Below are positions 23,344 through 35,499 of a stretch of 64,000 nucleotides of DNA, piece by piece. Numbering within the stretch: the stretch's first letter is position 1; every line of letters starts with the position of its first letter. Below the pieces are notes generated by a model, which had not been told where the DNA came from, did no database searches, and saw only the letters and a program-made list of their open reading frames with translations. This stretch comes from Gigaspora rosea. Taxonomy: Eukaryota > Glomeromycota > Glomeromycetes > Diversisporales > Gigasporaceae. The stretch is from positions 15,841-79,840 of the forward strand of contig QKWP01002021.1 in the NCBI GenBank assembly GCA_003550325.1, read 5' to 3'. Both the position numbers and the translations under genes were made by a program.

Positions 23344-26300
23344 ATGTCAAAAAAAAAACCTCAAGTAGCTGTTACACTTTTAGAAACAGGTGTAATCAAT
23401 GAAACCTTTATTATGGACCGTTTTCCCATTTTTGGTGGTGTAAAAATAATACAAAAGAAAAAAATTGTTTTTTGTTTCCAATTCGTATTGGCCAAAAAAC
23501 AGTTGCTATTCTTAACATACAAAAGTTTGTTGTAACAGTAGTTGCTGGCCATTCTTCTACTCCTTTTTTACCTGGTTACCAATGTTTTTGTAATAGTATA
23601 ATTTCTGACATTGTTGCTGATCCAAGTACTGCTATATCAACGGTATATTTTAATAAATTCAACAACAAAACCTGATTTTCAGGGCCTCTTGTAATTGGAG
23701 GACAAGTGAAAATATTATTTCACAACTTTTATTTGATGTTATATTTTATCCTTTTTTTTTTCTTTGAATAATAAATTACAAATTTTTGTATTTGGAATTG
23801 GCATGTCATCATATCAAAATCTTAGTAAAGGTGGATCTGGGTTTAAATCATCGCTAATTTGTGAATATAATTCAAAACAAGCATTATTTGTTTCAACTAT
23901 AGACAATGATTTAAATTGCCTTCTAGAAATTTACCAAGAATTTCAACTAATAAAACGTATTAAGGGACGAACACCTAATGAAGTTTGGATTTCAATTGGC
24001 ATAAAAAAGTTTACCGGCACACAACTTTTTGGCCTGGATAATTCAAAAACTCAACTATATTTTAATCAATATAAAGTTCCTACTTGCACTTTTGTTAATT
24101 GGATAATTATGATATAATGAAAAAACTTTTTGATTATCACCTAAAACGAAGAACAATTACTGATATCGCATGGTATCAGTTTTTTATTAATTGGGCCCAA
24201 AATGAAAATAAAATAATAGAGCTAGTTACTAGCTTACAAGAAATCTATCCAACACATTACCAGTTTAGCGAAAGAGAATTTTGTGCTTGGAAAACCTTAA
24301 TACGAGCTGCAGGTGGATTTAATATTACTCCATGGCCATCCGACGAATCAGAGGTAATCAAAAATAGAATGAACAATGAATTAAATAAATAAATAATTTA
24401 TTATAATAAAATTTTATTAGTTTCAGATTTGGACATATTCTAATTCAGCAAACAAAGATAAAGAAATATTACAAACCTTATATAAAATGGGTTTTTTAGT
24501 GCCAATACCAAAGAATATGCCTAACACTACACAGACATTCTGGTCCTGTTTTCAATGTGCACTTTCAGATAACAAAAAAACCTCAGATGGTAAACGACGT
24601 ATATTATCTATAATCGCGAATGATTTTACTTACTCTGAATTAAAAACTAATTTAAATGTAAGATAATTTTAAAATTAGTAATATTTTAAATCTAAAATAT
24701 TAATAAAAATTTAAATTATAAGGTTGGCAAGCACACCGTTAATGAATCTCGAAAATATACAATAACCAATAGATATAGTGCACCACCACTTACCAAACCT
24801 GTTACTCATCATGTTCGATTTTCACCAGAAAGTTTAACACAATTTGATCAATTTTTTATGCATAAAGATAACATTTTACAAAGTAGTTACAAAACCGAAA
24901 CTTTAACTGGTTTACCTGTATTGTATTTGTGCGATACAAAAAAAGGACTATGGGAAAAATTTCATGAAGAATTTCCAAATGGAATGCGTCGTACTGCTTT
25001 CATGATACGCTTAAAAAATGGCTGATTTTTATATAAAGAAAATATGGGTGGGCTTTGTAGTGCATGCAATGAATATGGTTATGAAGTGTTTGAAGATATT
25101 AAATCACTAATTAATAGTTATATAACAGATACGGTTGACAGAGTATAAATATTTTTTTATATTCTGTAAAAATTATGTTATTTATCTATTAATTCATTAT
25201 TTAAATAAATAGAAAAATCTGATTGAAACTATGGAATACTTACAACGATATCTTAGAAGAGATTATGCAAAAAAATCTTCTAATAGACAAGTCAGGTGTT
25301 CCAATTCATAATCCTTGTATTAGTCATTGTCTTTCGTATGCATTTGGAAACTGCGATAATTTATATCCTAATATATATAAAGAATGTGAAAGTCTCTTAG
25401 AGTTTTTTGATCAATTACAGGAAAAATTGGAAGAAGAACAAAAAGAGGCTTTAACAGATTACCAAAACTGACTAATAGCTTTTATGGCTTATTATGCATG
25501 TAGAACATATTTGAATAAACAATTATCCACTGAGCTTGAATTATTAGATCATACTAGTGCACTATTTCTTGTAGATTTTAAAATGAGAATTAATCCCCAA
25601 AGTGCATGTGAAACAAAAAAGGAATTTTTTGGTAAACGAGGATGGACTTTACATACCGTTCTAGTATATCAAAAAAGTATGTTGAGTGGAATGTTAAACA
25701 TACAAGCTTTTGACTATTGGTCTGATGATACTTGCCAAGATGCTTGGTTTGCAGCTTCATCGCTTCACACAGTTATAGAAGGACCCTGGACATCTCTCAT
25801 ATAGGTCATAACTGGATTTTGGCCAATTTTGATCTAATTTGCTGAAAATGACAAAATCTATTTATTTAAATAACTTTTGATCCAGTAATCAAAATTGAAT
25901 GAACTTTTTTTTTGTTAGATGCGCCTCACTGAGAGCTTCATTTTAAAAAAAAGTTCATTCAAATCGGACCACTGGATGCCAAGATAATTGCCAAAAACTG
26001 ATTTTTTGCTTTTCAAATTTCAGGGGTTTTTGCTGAAATGCGTAACGTATGACTTCTGTACTACATGTCCGGAGTCTTGTTATAGAAGTTATTGATCCAA
26101 AACACAATGGATAACTATCGTATCAGATAATGGACCACATTATAAAAATACCGAATTAATGCTAATAATGAGTTATTGGAAAGAATGGTATAATGTGATC
26201 CCACGGAAATGGATTTTTCTCGAGGCAGGAGAAGCAAAATCTACAATCGACTCACATCATGCTCAGGTTTTTTTCAAATATATTTATATTTATAATATAT

Positions 26301-27663
26301 ATAAGCTTATTCATAATAATTTTCTAGATTACACATTCAATCAAAAGATGGGTCAAGTTAGGTTACGATATTGAATTAGGACAAGACATAGAAAATGCAA
26401 TAAAAAACTTATCTGGAACATTTGTAGCTAATCTTGAACCCAACCGTAATTTAGGTACAGTGTATATAATCTTAATTCTAAGCAAAGGTTCGGGTTAAAA
26501 TTCTGAAAATTTGATTGTTACTTTACGTAACAATTAAATTTTTTGAATGTTGACCCAAATCCCAAGTAAGATTGTAATAATAAAATTGTAGGCTAAAGTA
26601 TAAAATACAACCCATTTTTTAAACATCACGATTCATATAATGAAATTTTTAGTATATTGTCACTAATTAATTGCAATGGTCTCAATCATTCAAATCATAT
26701 TGAGTAAACACTTGAAAATGCTCTAAATAAAAATAATTTAGGCTTTGAAAAATTGGTTGGCAGTCTCTAACAAATTTTACCGGTATTTGTTAATATATAG
26801 ACAAAAAAAAATTAGGCACACTTGCAGGAATCTCAACCTGGCATGAATTCATGTGGCCCGAAACAGATGAAAATGCAAACTATCTTTGTGCACGATCCTT
26901 ACCAGGTTTCGGAACTTTGCATAAATTTAGTCCTCTACAATTAAAAAAAATTATCAAGAATCATGTATTTGAAAAACCGGATCCAGCTCCAACTACACAC
27001 TCACAACCCACAAAAGTTTGGACTGCTCATATTTCTATTCAAGGTGTCAATTATATATATATATATACATATATTTAAATAAATATGACTTATATAACCA
27101 TTTTTTTATTTATTTATTAAAAGAAAAACAATCGAAAAAGAAAAAAAATAAAATAGATTTATTTCATATTCATTTGAACCTAAATCCCAGGTAATAAGAT
27201 ATATATGATAAAGGGTAAGAATAGTGATTCCGATATCAATATGGATATAGACAATTTATCAAGAAGGTACAAATTTACTTGCCTTTATAGTTTAAATATA
27301 CTTGATTATTTTATAATTTTCATTATATTAAATTTTAGCCATCCGAGATTTGGTTTGGGTTGGGCCTTTCAAGAGAATCTAAAAGTCAATCAAAAGGAGT
27401 CAGTAAAACGATTAACTGAACAAGTAAAAGGACTTTTAGGAGTTATGTTTTATGCCGGAGTAACAAATTCAAAATTAAAAATAAATGCTACAGAAATGTA
27501 TGCTGAATTATTACGCCATGCTCACTAGGAAGAAATTCAGCAACACAATATACCAAAGGTATCTACGATAGCTAATTGGATTACAAGAACGTCTCAAGCT
27601 GTAAAACATAATATGGTATTAGAGTTTTTGAAGAAGCATGATGCGCTCAAAGTTCAATTATAA
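23344..27663 (+). pseudogene. Decayed multi-exon DDE transposase
   Basis: Remnant of a protein encoded in about nine exons with short GT-AG introns (for example donors after 24657, 25140, 26263; acceptors before 24721, 26329, 26828). Conserved blocks suggest an RNase H-like DDE core: VDFKMR then FGKRGW (near 25580-25650), SDNGPHYKNTELM (near 26125-26165) and FLEAGEAKSTIDSHHAQ (near 26215-26260), supplying candidate D, D and E. Further exons carry GISTWHEFMWPETDE and, at the end, GWAFQENLK...GLLGVMFYAGV. Damage: frameshifts near 23470, 24110 and 26107, TGA at 25023, 25220 and 25469, TAG at 27526, and a 299-bp MITE at 25780. The family name is not known to me; the FGKRG and SDN blocks recall transposase-derived proteins of animals. 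Confidence 0.75.
25780..26078. mobile_element. hAT-like MITE (AGGACCCCGGACAT), copy 1, inside the transposase
   Basis: 299 bp with ends AGGACCCTGGACAT and AAGACTCCGGACAT (reversed), flanked by the perfect 8-bp duplication GTTATAGA (25772-25779, 26079-26086). It interrupts an exon of the transposase relic. 8-bp duplications are characteristic of hAT elements. Confidence 0.85.
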
Positions 27664-28111
27664 CTAAACATAAGATTATTGGTACCTTATAGTAGAGATA
27701 CTAATATGTAATCAACTCTTAGTTGCAACTGCCATTATTAATAAATTTCAAATAATTTTTTTGGATTTATACTTTGCAACGTCTAAATGCGGTAGTAATA
27801 AAAAAAAGTGTTTAGTAAGTTCTTTTATAGAAAATTTTCATTCAAATGGACAATAAGTATCATATTCTTACGTGGAAATCTACGATCTGGACATAATAAA
27901 CTCTCTAAATTATAAAGCAATATCATTTTTTTTAGATAGTATTAGAATAGTAGATCTTATTTGTATTTTCACATGACCAAATGCAAGAATTGTTAATTAT
28001 TCTGTATGTTTGCCTTTTTGAGTTCTTGAGATTTTTTGTGTTTTATATATAGATATAGATCCCGATTTTTTATATTAAAATTGTGCCGATCTTAGCCGAA
28101 TTAGCAATTAA

Positions 28112-28825
28112 AAATCAAATTAAAATTTTGCTGATTTTGCACAAAACGAAAATGTAACTTTGCCAAAAACAAATATTTTCTAATTTTAAGATAATGAGTA
28201 TATATAAAATCATGCCCTGAACAACTTTACTTAGTCGACTAAAGTAGGTTACCTTGTAAGAAAAATGGATTATCTATGTACTAAAGTTAAAATTTTTGAG
28301 TTTTAAATATAAAACGTTTTTTTTGATTAGGTAATCTACTTCGGGCCCTTAAGCAAAGTTGTTCGGCACGTGATGCTACTTGATTTAAAGCTGCTACGCG
28401 TTTTTTTGGACCTTTTACTAAGTGAAAAATGGGTTTAAAGTTGGAAAAAAAATTTTTCTAAAAAAAAATTTTTTTTTAGAAAAATTTTTTTTTCCAACTT
28501 TAAACCCATTTTTCACTTAGTAAAAGGTCTGAGAAAATGCAGGCAGCCTTAAATTAAGTAGAATCACGTGCCGAACAACTTTGCTTAAGGGCCTGAAGTA
28601 GGATACCTAATCAAAAAAAACGTTTTATATTTAAAACTCAAAAATTTTAACTTTAGTACATAGATAATCCATTTTTCTTACAAGGTAACCTACTTTAGTC
28701 GACTAAGTAAAGTTGTTCAGGGCATGATTTTATATATACTCATTATCTTAAAATTAGAAAATATTTGTTTTTGGCAAAGTTACATTTTCGTTTTGTGCAA
28801 AATCAGCAAAATTTTAATTTGATTT
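28112..28825. mobile_element. 714-bp near-perfect palindrome with TTAA target duplication
   Basis: The two 357-bp arms are close inverse copies about the centre 28468/28469, starting AAATCAAATTAAAATTTTGC. TTAA flanks both sides (28108-28111, 28826-28829). Comparison with the left TIR of the host transposon shows the uninterrupted sequence (AGCAATTAAGCTC), which proves insertion. Differences are concentrated within about 100 bp of the centre. Non-coding foldback element. Confidence 0.85.
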
Positions 28826-29419
28826 TTAAGCTCAATTTTTTCTTCTTCACTTGTTCTATATTCCCAAAAATTTTAATTTTAAGTTAATAAGTAAGATCAA
28901 AAAGAATCTTCTAATCCATATCTATAGTAAATTCATATGTTTTTTATTATAATTTTTATTATAGATAGCAATTGAAAGGACATGTCCTATGACTGTTAAA
29001 TGGATCATTTTTGTAGTTAAATGTCCAAATTAAACTAGTGGATCAAAAATTATTAAGGGTAGGGTCTTTTATATGATATTACACATATATAATTTTATGC
29101 AGATTATGGAATTCAGCTTTTATAAAAGATTGTACAAACTTGTGACTGTTAAAGAATTTTAACCTATAGTCTAATATTGTTAAAAAGAAAAATTTTCAGT
29201 TGTTTAAAGGTTGTATATTTACTAGAAATAGTTTTTTCATTAAATGAACTATTTAAAAAAAAGTTTGATTAGAAATAATATATTATTAACTTTGTGCATA
29301 GTTAATTGGTTTTCTCTGGCCTTCTTAAACTAAAAATTTAACCTTTTAGTTTAAAATAGAAAAGTATGAGGTGAAATGTCACATCTTCTTTCTGTAGCAG
29401 TTTAATGGTTAGCCCTGAC

Positions 29420-29716
29420 AGGACCCCGGACATGTAGTACAGAGGTCATACGTTACGCATTTCAGCAAAAACCCCTGAAATTTAAAAAGCAAAAAATCAG
29501 TTTTTGGCAATTATCGTGGCATCCAGTGGTCCAATTTGAATGAACTTTTTTTTAAAATGAAGCTCTCAATAAGGCGCATCTAACAAAAAAAGTTCATTCA
29601 ATTCTGATTACTGGATTAAAAGTTATTTAAATAAATAGATTTTGTCGTTTTCAGCAAATTAGGTCAAAATTGGCCAAAATCCAGTTATGACCTATATGAG
29701 AGATGTCCGGGGTCCT
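29420..29716. mobile_element. hAT-like MITE (AGGACCCCGGACAT), copy 2
   Basis: 297 bp with perfect 14-bp TIRs AGGACCCCGGACAT and its inverse; flanks GCCCTGAC and ACCCTGAC agree at 7 of 8 positions. Inverted relative to copy 1 at 25780. Its near-identical ends suggest it is among the younger copies. Confidence 0.85.
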
Positions 29717-30292
29717 ACCCTGACTGCAAGTGATAGGCCTGCCCTATTGTATAGATCATTAGATGATTAGTTAGAAATTTTAAATATAGTATTTCTTTAT
29801 ATATCATCCTGATATAATTGTAACTTACTATCCTATTTCTGTACTTGACATTAATAAATTAAAAAAAAAAAACTTTGTGCATAGTTTCAAAAATGCGTAT
29901 AGCAAGTAAACTTTATTAAAAAAAAGTTTTTTTTTTTTAAATTTTACAGAATATAACTTCGATCACTTGTTTATAACCAATGATATTATAAAAAATTATT
30001 TATAATTAAGATTTTTTGGAAGTTTATTAGAAACTTTTTGTATTTATTAAGGGATCTATTTATAGATTATACAATATTTTAGAACCATATTAAATATAAT
30101 ATATAAACTATTTGTAGGTTGGATTTTTTGTGTACAAATGTTTGTAACAAGTATTTAAAACTTATTGCAGATAAAATTTTTTTATTATAATCTGAGTAAG
30201 ATTGTATAAAATAAAGGTTCAAAGAATGGATAAAATAGTTCAAGTTTCGGTACTTAGTAGATAGTATAATAATTGTAAGCAATATATTGTAA

Positions 30293-30825
30293 GGGGGGAT
30301 CCATAAATAACGTTATGTTTGAGGGGGGGTCCCCCAAAATATAACGATTTTTCACTATGTAGGGGGGTCCCCCCAACATAACGCAATTTTTTTATTAGAA
30401 TTTGTCTAAAACTTGATCCAATAGTCCAAATTGGATGATTTTGGTACCATTCGAATCGTCTCGAGGAGAGGATTCGAATGGTACCAATTTCATTTAATTT
30501 GGAGCACTGGGTCACGTTTTATTGACGAAATACTATTGGTTATTATGTTTTCTTATAAAATTACTATAAAATCAATAGTATTTCGTTAATAAAACGTGAT
30601 CCAGTAATCCAAATGAAATAAATTTGGTACCATTGGATTCGTCTCATAGAAACGAATCGAATGGTACCAAAATCATCCAGATTGGACCACTGGATCATAA
30701 TATATTCAAGTTTTTGTAAAATTTTATATATAAACATACGGATTTTGAAAAATTTTTTTATATAGTAGAGGGGGGGGTCCAGCGCTACTATGAGGGGGTA
30801 CATAACATTATTTATGGATGCCCCC
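30293..30825. mobile_element. Foldback MITE with TAA target duplication (GGGGGGATCCATAAATAACG)
   Basis: 533 bp; left GGGGGGATCCATAAATAACG, right inverse ending TTTATGGATGCCCCC, flanked by TAA (30290-30292, 30826-30828). The interior holds inverted copies of a unit with GGTACCATTCGAATCGTCTC and GATCCAGTAATCC. Consistent with a PIF/Harbinger-like non-autonomous element. Confidence 0.75.
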
Positions 30826-31559
30826 TAACGATTAATATATACTCAATAAAGTCCAGAGGCATGACCTCACCTTAACATTAAAAAAAAAAATAAAGGTTCA
30901 AAGATTTTTAGTCTTTATATATTTGTAGGTATAAAATAATTTGATAGCTAAATTACTATTTTTAGATAATCTACAATATGCAGCATGTCTGTTATTTTGC
31001 TAAGTTGCAAATTATATAAGAGACCCTACCCTTAACTAATAAAAAATTTTTATATATCAGATATAGTATTTTTAAATATATATTATATAAATAATATATA
31101 TTAGCTAATTAGAATAAAGAATATATAGTAATATGACTAGACAAAAGACATTTTTCTCTCTAAGAAATTAGATAATTTCTAGCACTTTCTTAAAGATTTA
31201 AATATTTGTGTTTTCTTTTAGAATTTTTTAAATAGAGAGTGTAAAATTTGCAATTATGAGAGTTAAAGCAAATAAAATTCTTGGTATATATAACTATTAG
31301 TTAGAATATATTAAATAGTAAAATAGTTGCTTTATTTTTTAATAGAAAAAAAAAATAAAAAATAAATTGCAATCTGCTTTTATAGTGTACAAAAAAAACT
31401 TTATTATGTAATCAATGTTAGATTCTAATAAATACATAAATAATAGTTAAGCACTTTAATTATATTATATAGTAGATGCTACCTATTTTCTATTGGTATA
31501 TTCATTATCAGTTCAGTCTGGATTTATATGATATGGTTCCGGGTCTGTATAAGAACCTG

Positions 31560-32190
31560 ATATCATGTAACGGATCAAGTACAGTTCTTAATAATATCCG
31601 TTTGGAACTAGTGCTTGCAGAACACTAATTGAGATGATCATTTTGGTAGTAAAATCAGCGAAATTGGCCCAGTAGATCAGAAGTTATTAACAATTAAAAG
31701 TTAATTTTTAATGGTTAATAACTTCTGATTTGCTAGCCCAATTTTGATAATTTTACTACCAAAATGATCCACTTAATAAGATAATTTTAACAAGCCCAAA
31801 ATTGTTAAAATCCAATCACAGAATCCTAAAATTGAAATAAATTTGTGTCACTATAAATAGGTTATAATTATTTAATAAATTATAGAACTTTTATAGTAAC
31901 ACAAATCTATTCTAATTACATGATCCTGTAATTGGATTTTAATAATTTTGGTCTTGCTAGAATTCTCTCATTGAGAGGATCATTTTGGTAGTTGAATCAT
32001 CAAATTTGGTCCAGTAGTTCAAAAGTTATTATTTTCAAATATTATTAATAAATATATAATTTTGGTTAAAAACAATTTTGCAACTTTGGCTGGAATTATG
32101 AAATTTTGGCCGGAATTACATCTGATACTTCAGCTGACCCACCCACCCACCCAGAAATCAGCTAATTTCTGGAAGCTCCCTAAATAGATT
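31560..32190. repeat. Palindromic ACTACCAAAATG modules with TGGAAGCTCCC end
   Basis: Inverted copies of the recurring module lie on both sides of about 31870; the right end (CACCCACCC then CAGAAATCAGC ... GGAAGCTCCC|TAA) matches the ends of the TAA family at 33330-34233. The matching left end was not found, perhaps because another hAT-like insert lies at 31500-31640. Confidence 0.5.
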
Positions 32191-32247
32191 ATGCTAAATT
32201 TAAGATATCCAACAGACCCAAATATATTGCTAATATAACAAAAACAA

Positions 32248-32789
32248 TTAATTAGTGATTCACCAAAAGATGAGTATATTTATATAGTATTCATATAGTA
32301 AAATTTAGGGCAAATTTAATATAAGTATCATAATACAGCAGGAATCTGACATCACTCTATAGTAAAATTATTTTTTTTTATTAAGTTAATCTCTCTTTAG
32401 TTTCTAATTAAAGTTGTAGAGCTGGATTTTATGGATCTAATAGTAAAATTTTATTAAAATTGGCCTGGTAGTTCTGGAGAAGTCTTAATTTTTCTCTTTA
32501 TAATCTCATAAATTTCTTTACAAATCTGTAAAAAAATTTATAAAATTATAAAGAGAAAAGTTAGGATATCTCCAGAACCACTAGGTCGATTTTAATGAAA
32601 TTTTACTATTAGAACCATAAAACCCAGCTCTACAACTTTAATTAGAAGCTAAAGAAAGATTAACTTAATAAAAAAAATAATTTTACTATAGAGCGATGTC
32701 AGATTCCTGCTGTATTATAATACTTATATTAAATTTGCCCCAAATTTTACTATATAAATACACTCATCTTTTGGTAAAACACTAATTAA
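32248..32789. mobile_element. 542-bp palindromic element
   Basis: TTAATTAGTGATTCACCAAA and its near inverse enclose two long inverted arms with GAGCGATGTCAGATTCCTGC / GCAGGAATCTGACATCACTC. The centre is about 32518. No coding sequence. Confidence 0.7.
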
Positions 32790-32844
32790 CTACTCAAACT
32801 TCCATATCTTACTACTAAAAATAAGACTATAGCAATTATAAAAC

Positions 32845-33017
32845 AATATATATGTTGTGTCCCGATACCGATTCGGAATCAGGCTGCCCCAAATGAGAAT
32901 TTTGTAGCAGAATTAGGACTTTAGGTGACTTTAGGGTTAGAGTTAGGCTGGTGTTAGAGGTAGGATTAGGCCAGATTCCAAATTGGGACAAATTCTTATC
33001 TGGGACACAACATATAT
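32845..33017. mobile_element. TGTTGTGTCCC MITE, copy 2
   Basis: Ends ATATGTTGTGTCCCGAT and GGGACACAACATATA; the interior is nearly identical to 896-1066, including GAATTAGGACTTTAGGTGAC. Confidence 0.75.
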
Positions 33018-33329
33018 ACTAATAGTGTTTTACAAAAGATCTGGGTCCAGTTTGGAATCTGGTCTGGTTCATTGATTCAGACTCTTGATTTATTAAAATC
33101 TATATAGGCTCAGACTTATACAAAACCTACCTGGATAATACTCGGACCAGTCTTATTAAAATCATAATAATTGCTGATTGGCTAATTTTAGAATTTTTTT
33201 TTTTAAATTAATCAAAAATAAAATAAATTATAAATAAAGAGATTTGCTATTTGTCATAGCTAGTGATCATCACTGAAATCACAGGACTACAATTGGCCAA
33301 TAATATATTAAATAAATTTTATCACATAA

Positions 33330-34233
33330 AGGGGCTTCCAGAAATTACGTAATATTTTGTTACTAATAAATTTCAAAATTTTACCCCACCCACCCATACC
33401 TGATACTCTATTAGCCAATCAAATTTTATATTTTTTAAAATTTATTCATATGTTTTAATTTATGAAATTGATAATAACTATTTCTTTACTAGACCAATTT
33501 AGATGATTTAACTACCAAAATGTTCGTCTCACTGAGATGATTCTAACAAGCCCAAAATCATTAAAATCAAATTATAGGGTCCCATGATTATTCAACTTTT
33601 GTGTAATTTTAATAGTGATTTTTTAGAATCACAAGTAAATTTCTTTAATATTGAATAACTTTTGATCCACTGGCCCGTTTTGGATAATTTAACTACCAAA
33701 TTGTTCGTCTTAATGAGACAATTCTAACAAGCCCAAAATTGCTAAATTCTAATACAGAATTCCAAAATCAATAAAGATTTGTATTGTTAGACAAGCAATA
33801 AAATCTTTATCAATCTTGGAATCTGTGATTGGAATTTAGCGATTTTGGGCTTGTTAGAATTGTCTCACTAAGACGAACATTTTGGTAGTTAAATTATCCA
33901 AAACGGGCTAGTGGATCAAAAGTTATTCAATATTAAAGAAATTTACTTAGTGATTCTAAAAAATCACTATTAAAATACACAAAAGTTGAACGATTTTGGG
34001 ACCCTGTGATTATATTTTAACGATTTTGGACTTTTTAGAATTGTCTCAGTGAGATGAACATTTTGGTAGTTAAATCATCTAAATTGGTCCAGTAGATTAA
34101 TAGTTATTAATAATTTTATAATTTCATACTTTTGGCTAAAATTATAAAAATTTGACCAGAATTATAATTATAACCTGATATTTTCGGGACCCCACCCACT
34201 CACCAAAAAATCACGTAATTTCTGGAAGCCCCC
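33330..34233. mobile_element. 904-bp foldback with TAA target duplication, intact copy
   Basis: TIRs AGGGGCTTCCAGAAATTACG and, reversed, GGGGGCTTCCAGAAATTACG, flanked by TAA (33327-33329, 34234-34236). The interior is a long double palindrome of the ACTACCAAAATG module. A second, interrupted copy is at 52439-54603. Confidence 0.8.
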
Positions 34234-34323
34234 TAATCATTATAATCAATATATAGTTATAAACAATATTGGTAATATTTGATATTATATTTTAATTATT
34301 TTAAAATACATATTAATGTAGTT

Positions 34324-35457
34324 TTTTTTTTTACTCTTTGACACGTCTTGCCGATATTTTATTAAAACCAGTATTGAGTACTATTTATAGCCCGTTAATA
34401 TATGATATTTAAAACTAAAATTCGACATCATGCGGTTACTTCGAGAGTACCTACATGCGATCGGTTGCACCACCTTACAGATAAAGCAGATATAAACTTT
34501 GTCAGCCCACATTTAAAGAGCGACAGAGGATTTCCCTTCAAATCCCTCCCACCTAGTATCAATGGTGGGGATAAATCAACCATTTAAGAAAAAAAATAAA
34601 ATGAGAAACAAAAAGAGATAAAAAAAGAGGGAATAACTACAAAACCTAGACGAAAAACCAAAACTAGCAAAAATAATAAAAATGAAAGATGAGAGAAACG
34701 AAGAAAAATTCTATGCTAATGACGTAAACTAACAAAAGAAAATATAAAAAGCCACACAGGGCAAAAGAAAAAGTAGATAAAAATTATATAATACTACACG
34801 AAACCAAATCCGTCAAAGTATTATATATACATCAAAGAAAGGAAAAGAAAAAGAAAAGAAAAACTACGCCTAAAAGAAACTTCTAGAAGAAAAGAAATTT
34901 TTTCTGGTATTTTTTCCAGATCATCCTCACGTGTCATTCATTGTTTATTTCACAGGCGTCGAAACTTACTCGTGACCGGGCTCCGATTCGGTAGGCGCAT
35001 TTCCAAATTGGAAGGAGTAAACATTGCCGATCTTTTGGAGGGGTAAGCTAGATTTCCCACTTTTTGGCGAAAATTTTGAAAAAACCAAGGAAAAATATCG
35101 AGGGAACCAAAACTTGTAAAGAGTATAAGTTTTACGTTTTGTAGAATAGTATTGATAACCAAAAGTATGTTTCTGTCTAAACTTCCACATCTTTTGACAA
35201 AAAACTCTAGAGTTTTAGCTCTATTACATTTTCCATAACAATGAAGTCTTCCACCCGGAGAACCAAACCCACAAGGAGAAATCTTTTTTAGCTCTATTTC
35301 AGTCATCTCACATGCAATCTGAAGTCCTGTATCCAAACTGCTTCTAGATAAAGTTTTTGTTATGTATAAAAATACTAACTACAATATTTTCGTAGGTTGG
35401 CATTTATGAAAAATTTTGGTACAGAGGATCGTTGGAAAGAGTTGAATGTTTTCGTGG
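34324..35457 (-). mobile_element. 1.1-kb retroposon family, copy 1
   Basis: Minus-strand retroposon ending in poly(A) (poly-T on plus at 34324-34332) and bounded by a perfect 14-bp duplication ATATTAATGTAGTT (34310-34323, 35458-35471). The 5' region (minus) contains AACTCTTTCCAACGATCC; the 3' end contains GGCAAGACGTGTCAAAGAG. A 128-codon frame at 34950-35336 (minus) is not conserved in the other copies as an intact frame. Relatives: 58950-60280 (minus) and 53236-54333 (plus). No reverse transcriptase is encoded, so it depends on another element. Confidence 0.8.
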
Positions 35458-35499
35458 ATATTAATGTAGTTAAATAAAATTATTTTTTTATTTATATAG

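Larger units (their letters stand above)
23050..28995 (+). mobile_element. 5.9-kb DNA transposon with long TIRs and TTAA target duplication
   Basis: Left end TAGTCATAGGACATGTCC and right end (reversed CAGTCATAGGACATGTCC) are flanked by TTAA (23046-23049, 28996-28999). The inverted repeats extend to about 23265 on the left, and on the right over 28825-28995 plus about 28060-28111; a foldback element (28112-28825) has split the right TIR. The interior carries a decayed intron-containing transposase gene. TTAA specificity is known for piggyBac and Kolobok; TIR sequence alone does not decide between them. Confidence 0.8.
29057..31031. mobile_element. GGGTAGGGT element with TTAA target duplication, copy 2
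   Basis: TIRs GGGTAGGGTCTTTTATAT and, reversed, GGGTAGGGTCTCTTATATAA, flanked by TTAA (29053-29056, 31032-31035). The left subterminal sequence matches the right subterminal sequence of copy 1 (4902-5817). It contains two later insertions, 29420-29716 and 30293-30825. Confidence 0.75.

Noticed and set aside
34950..35336. 128-codon minus-strand frame as a gene
   Set aside because: It sits inside a retroposon whose relatives at 58950 and 53236 have this frame broken.
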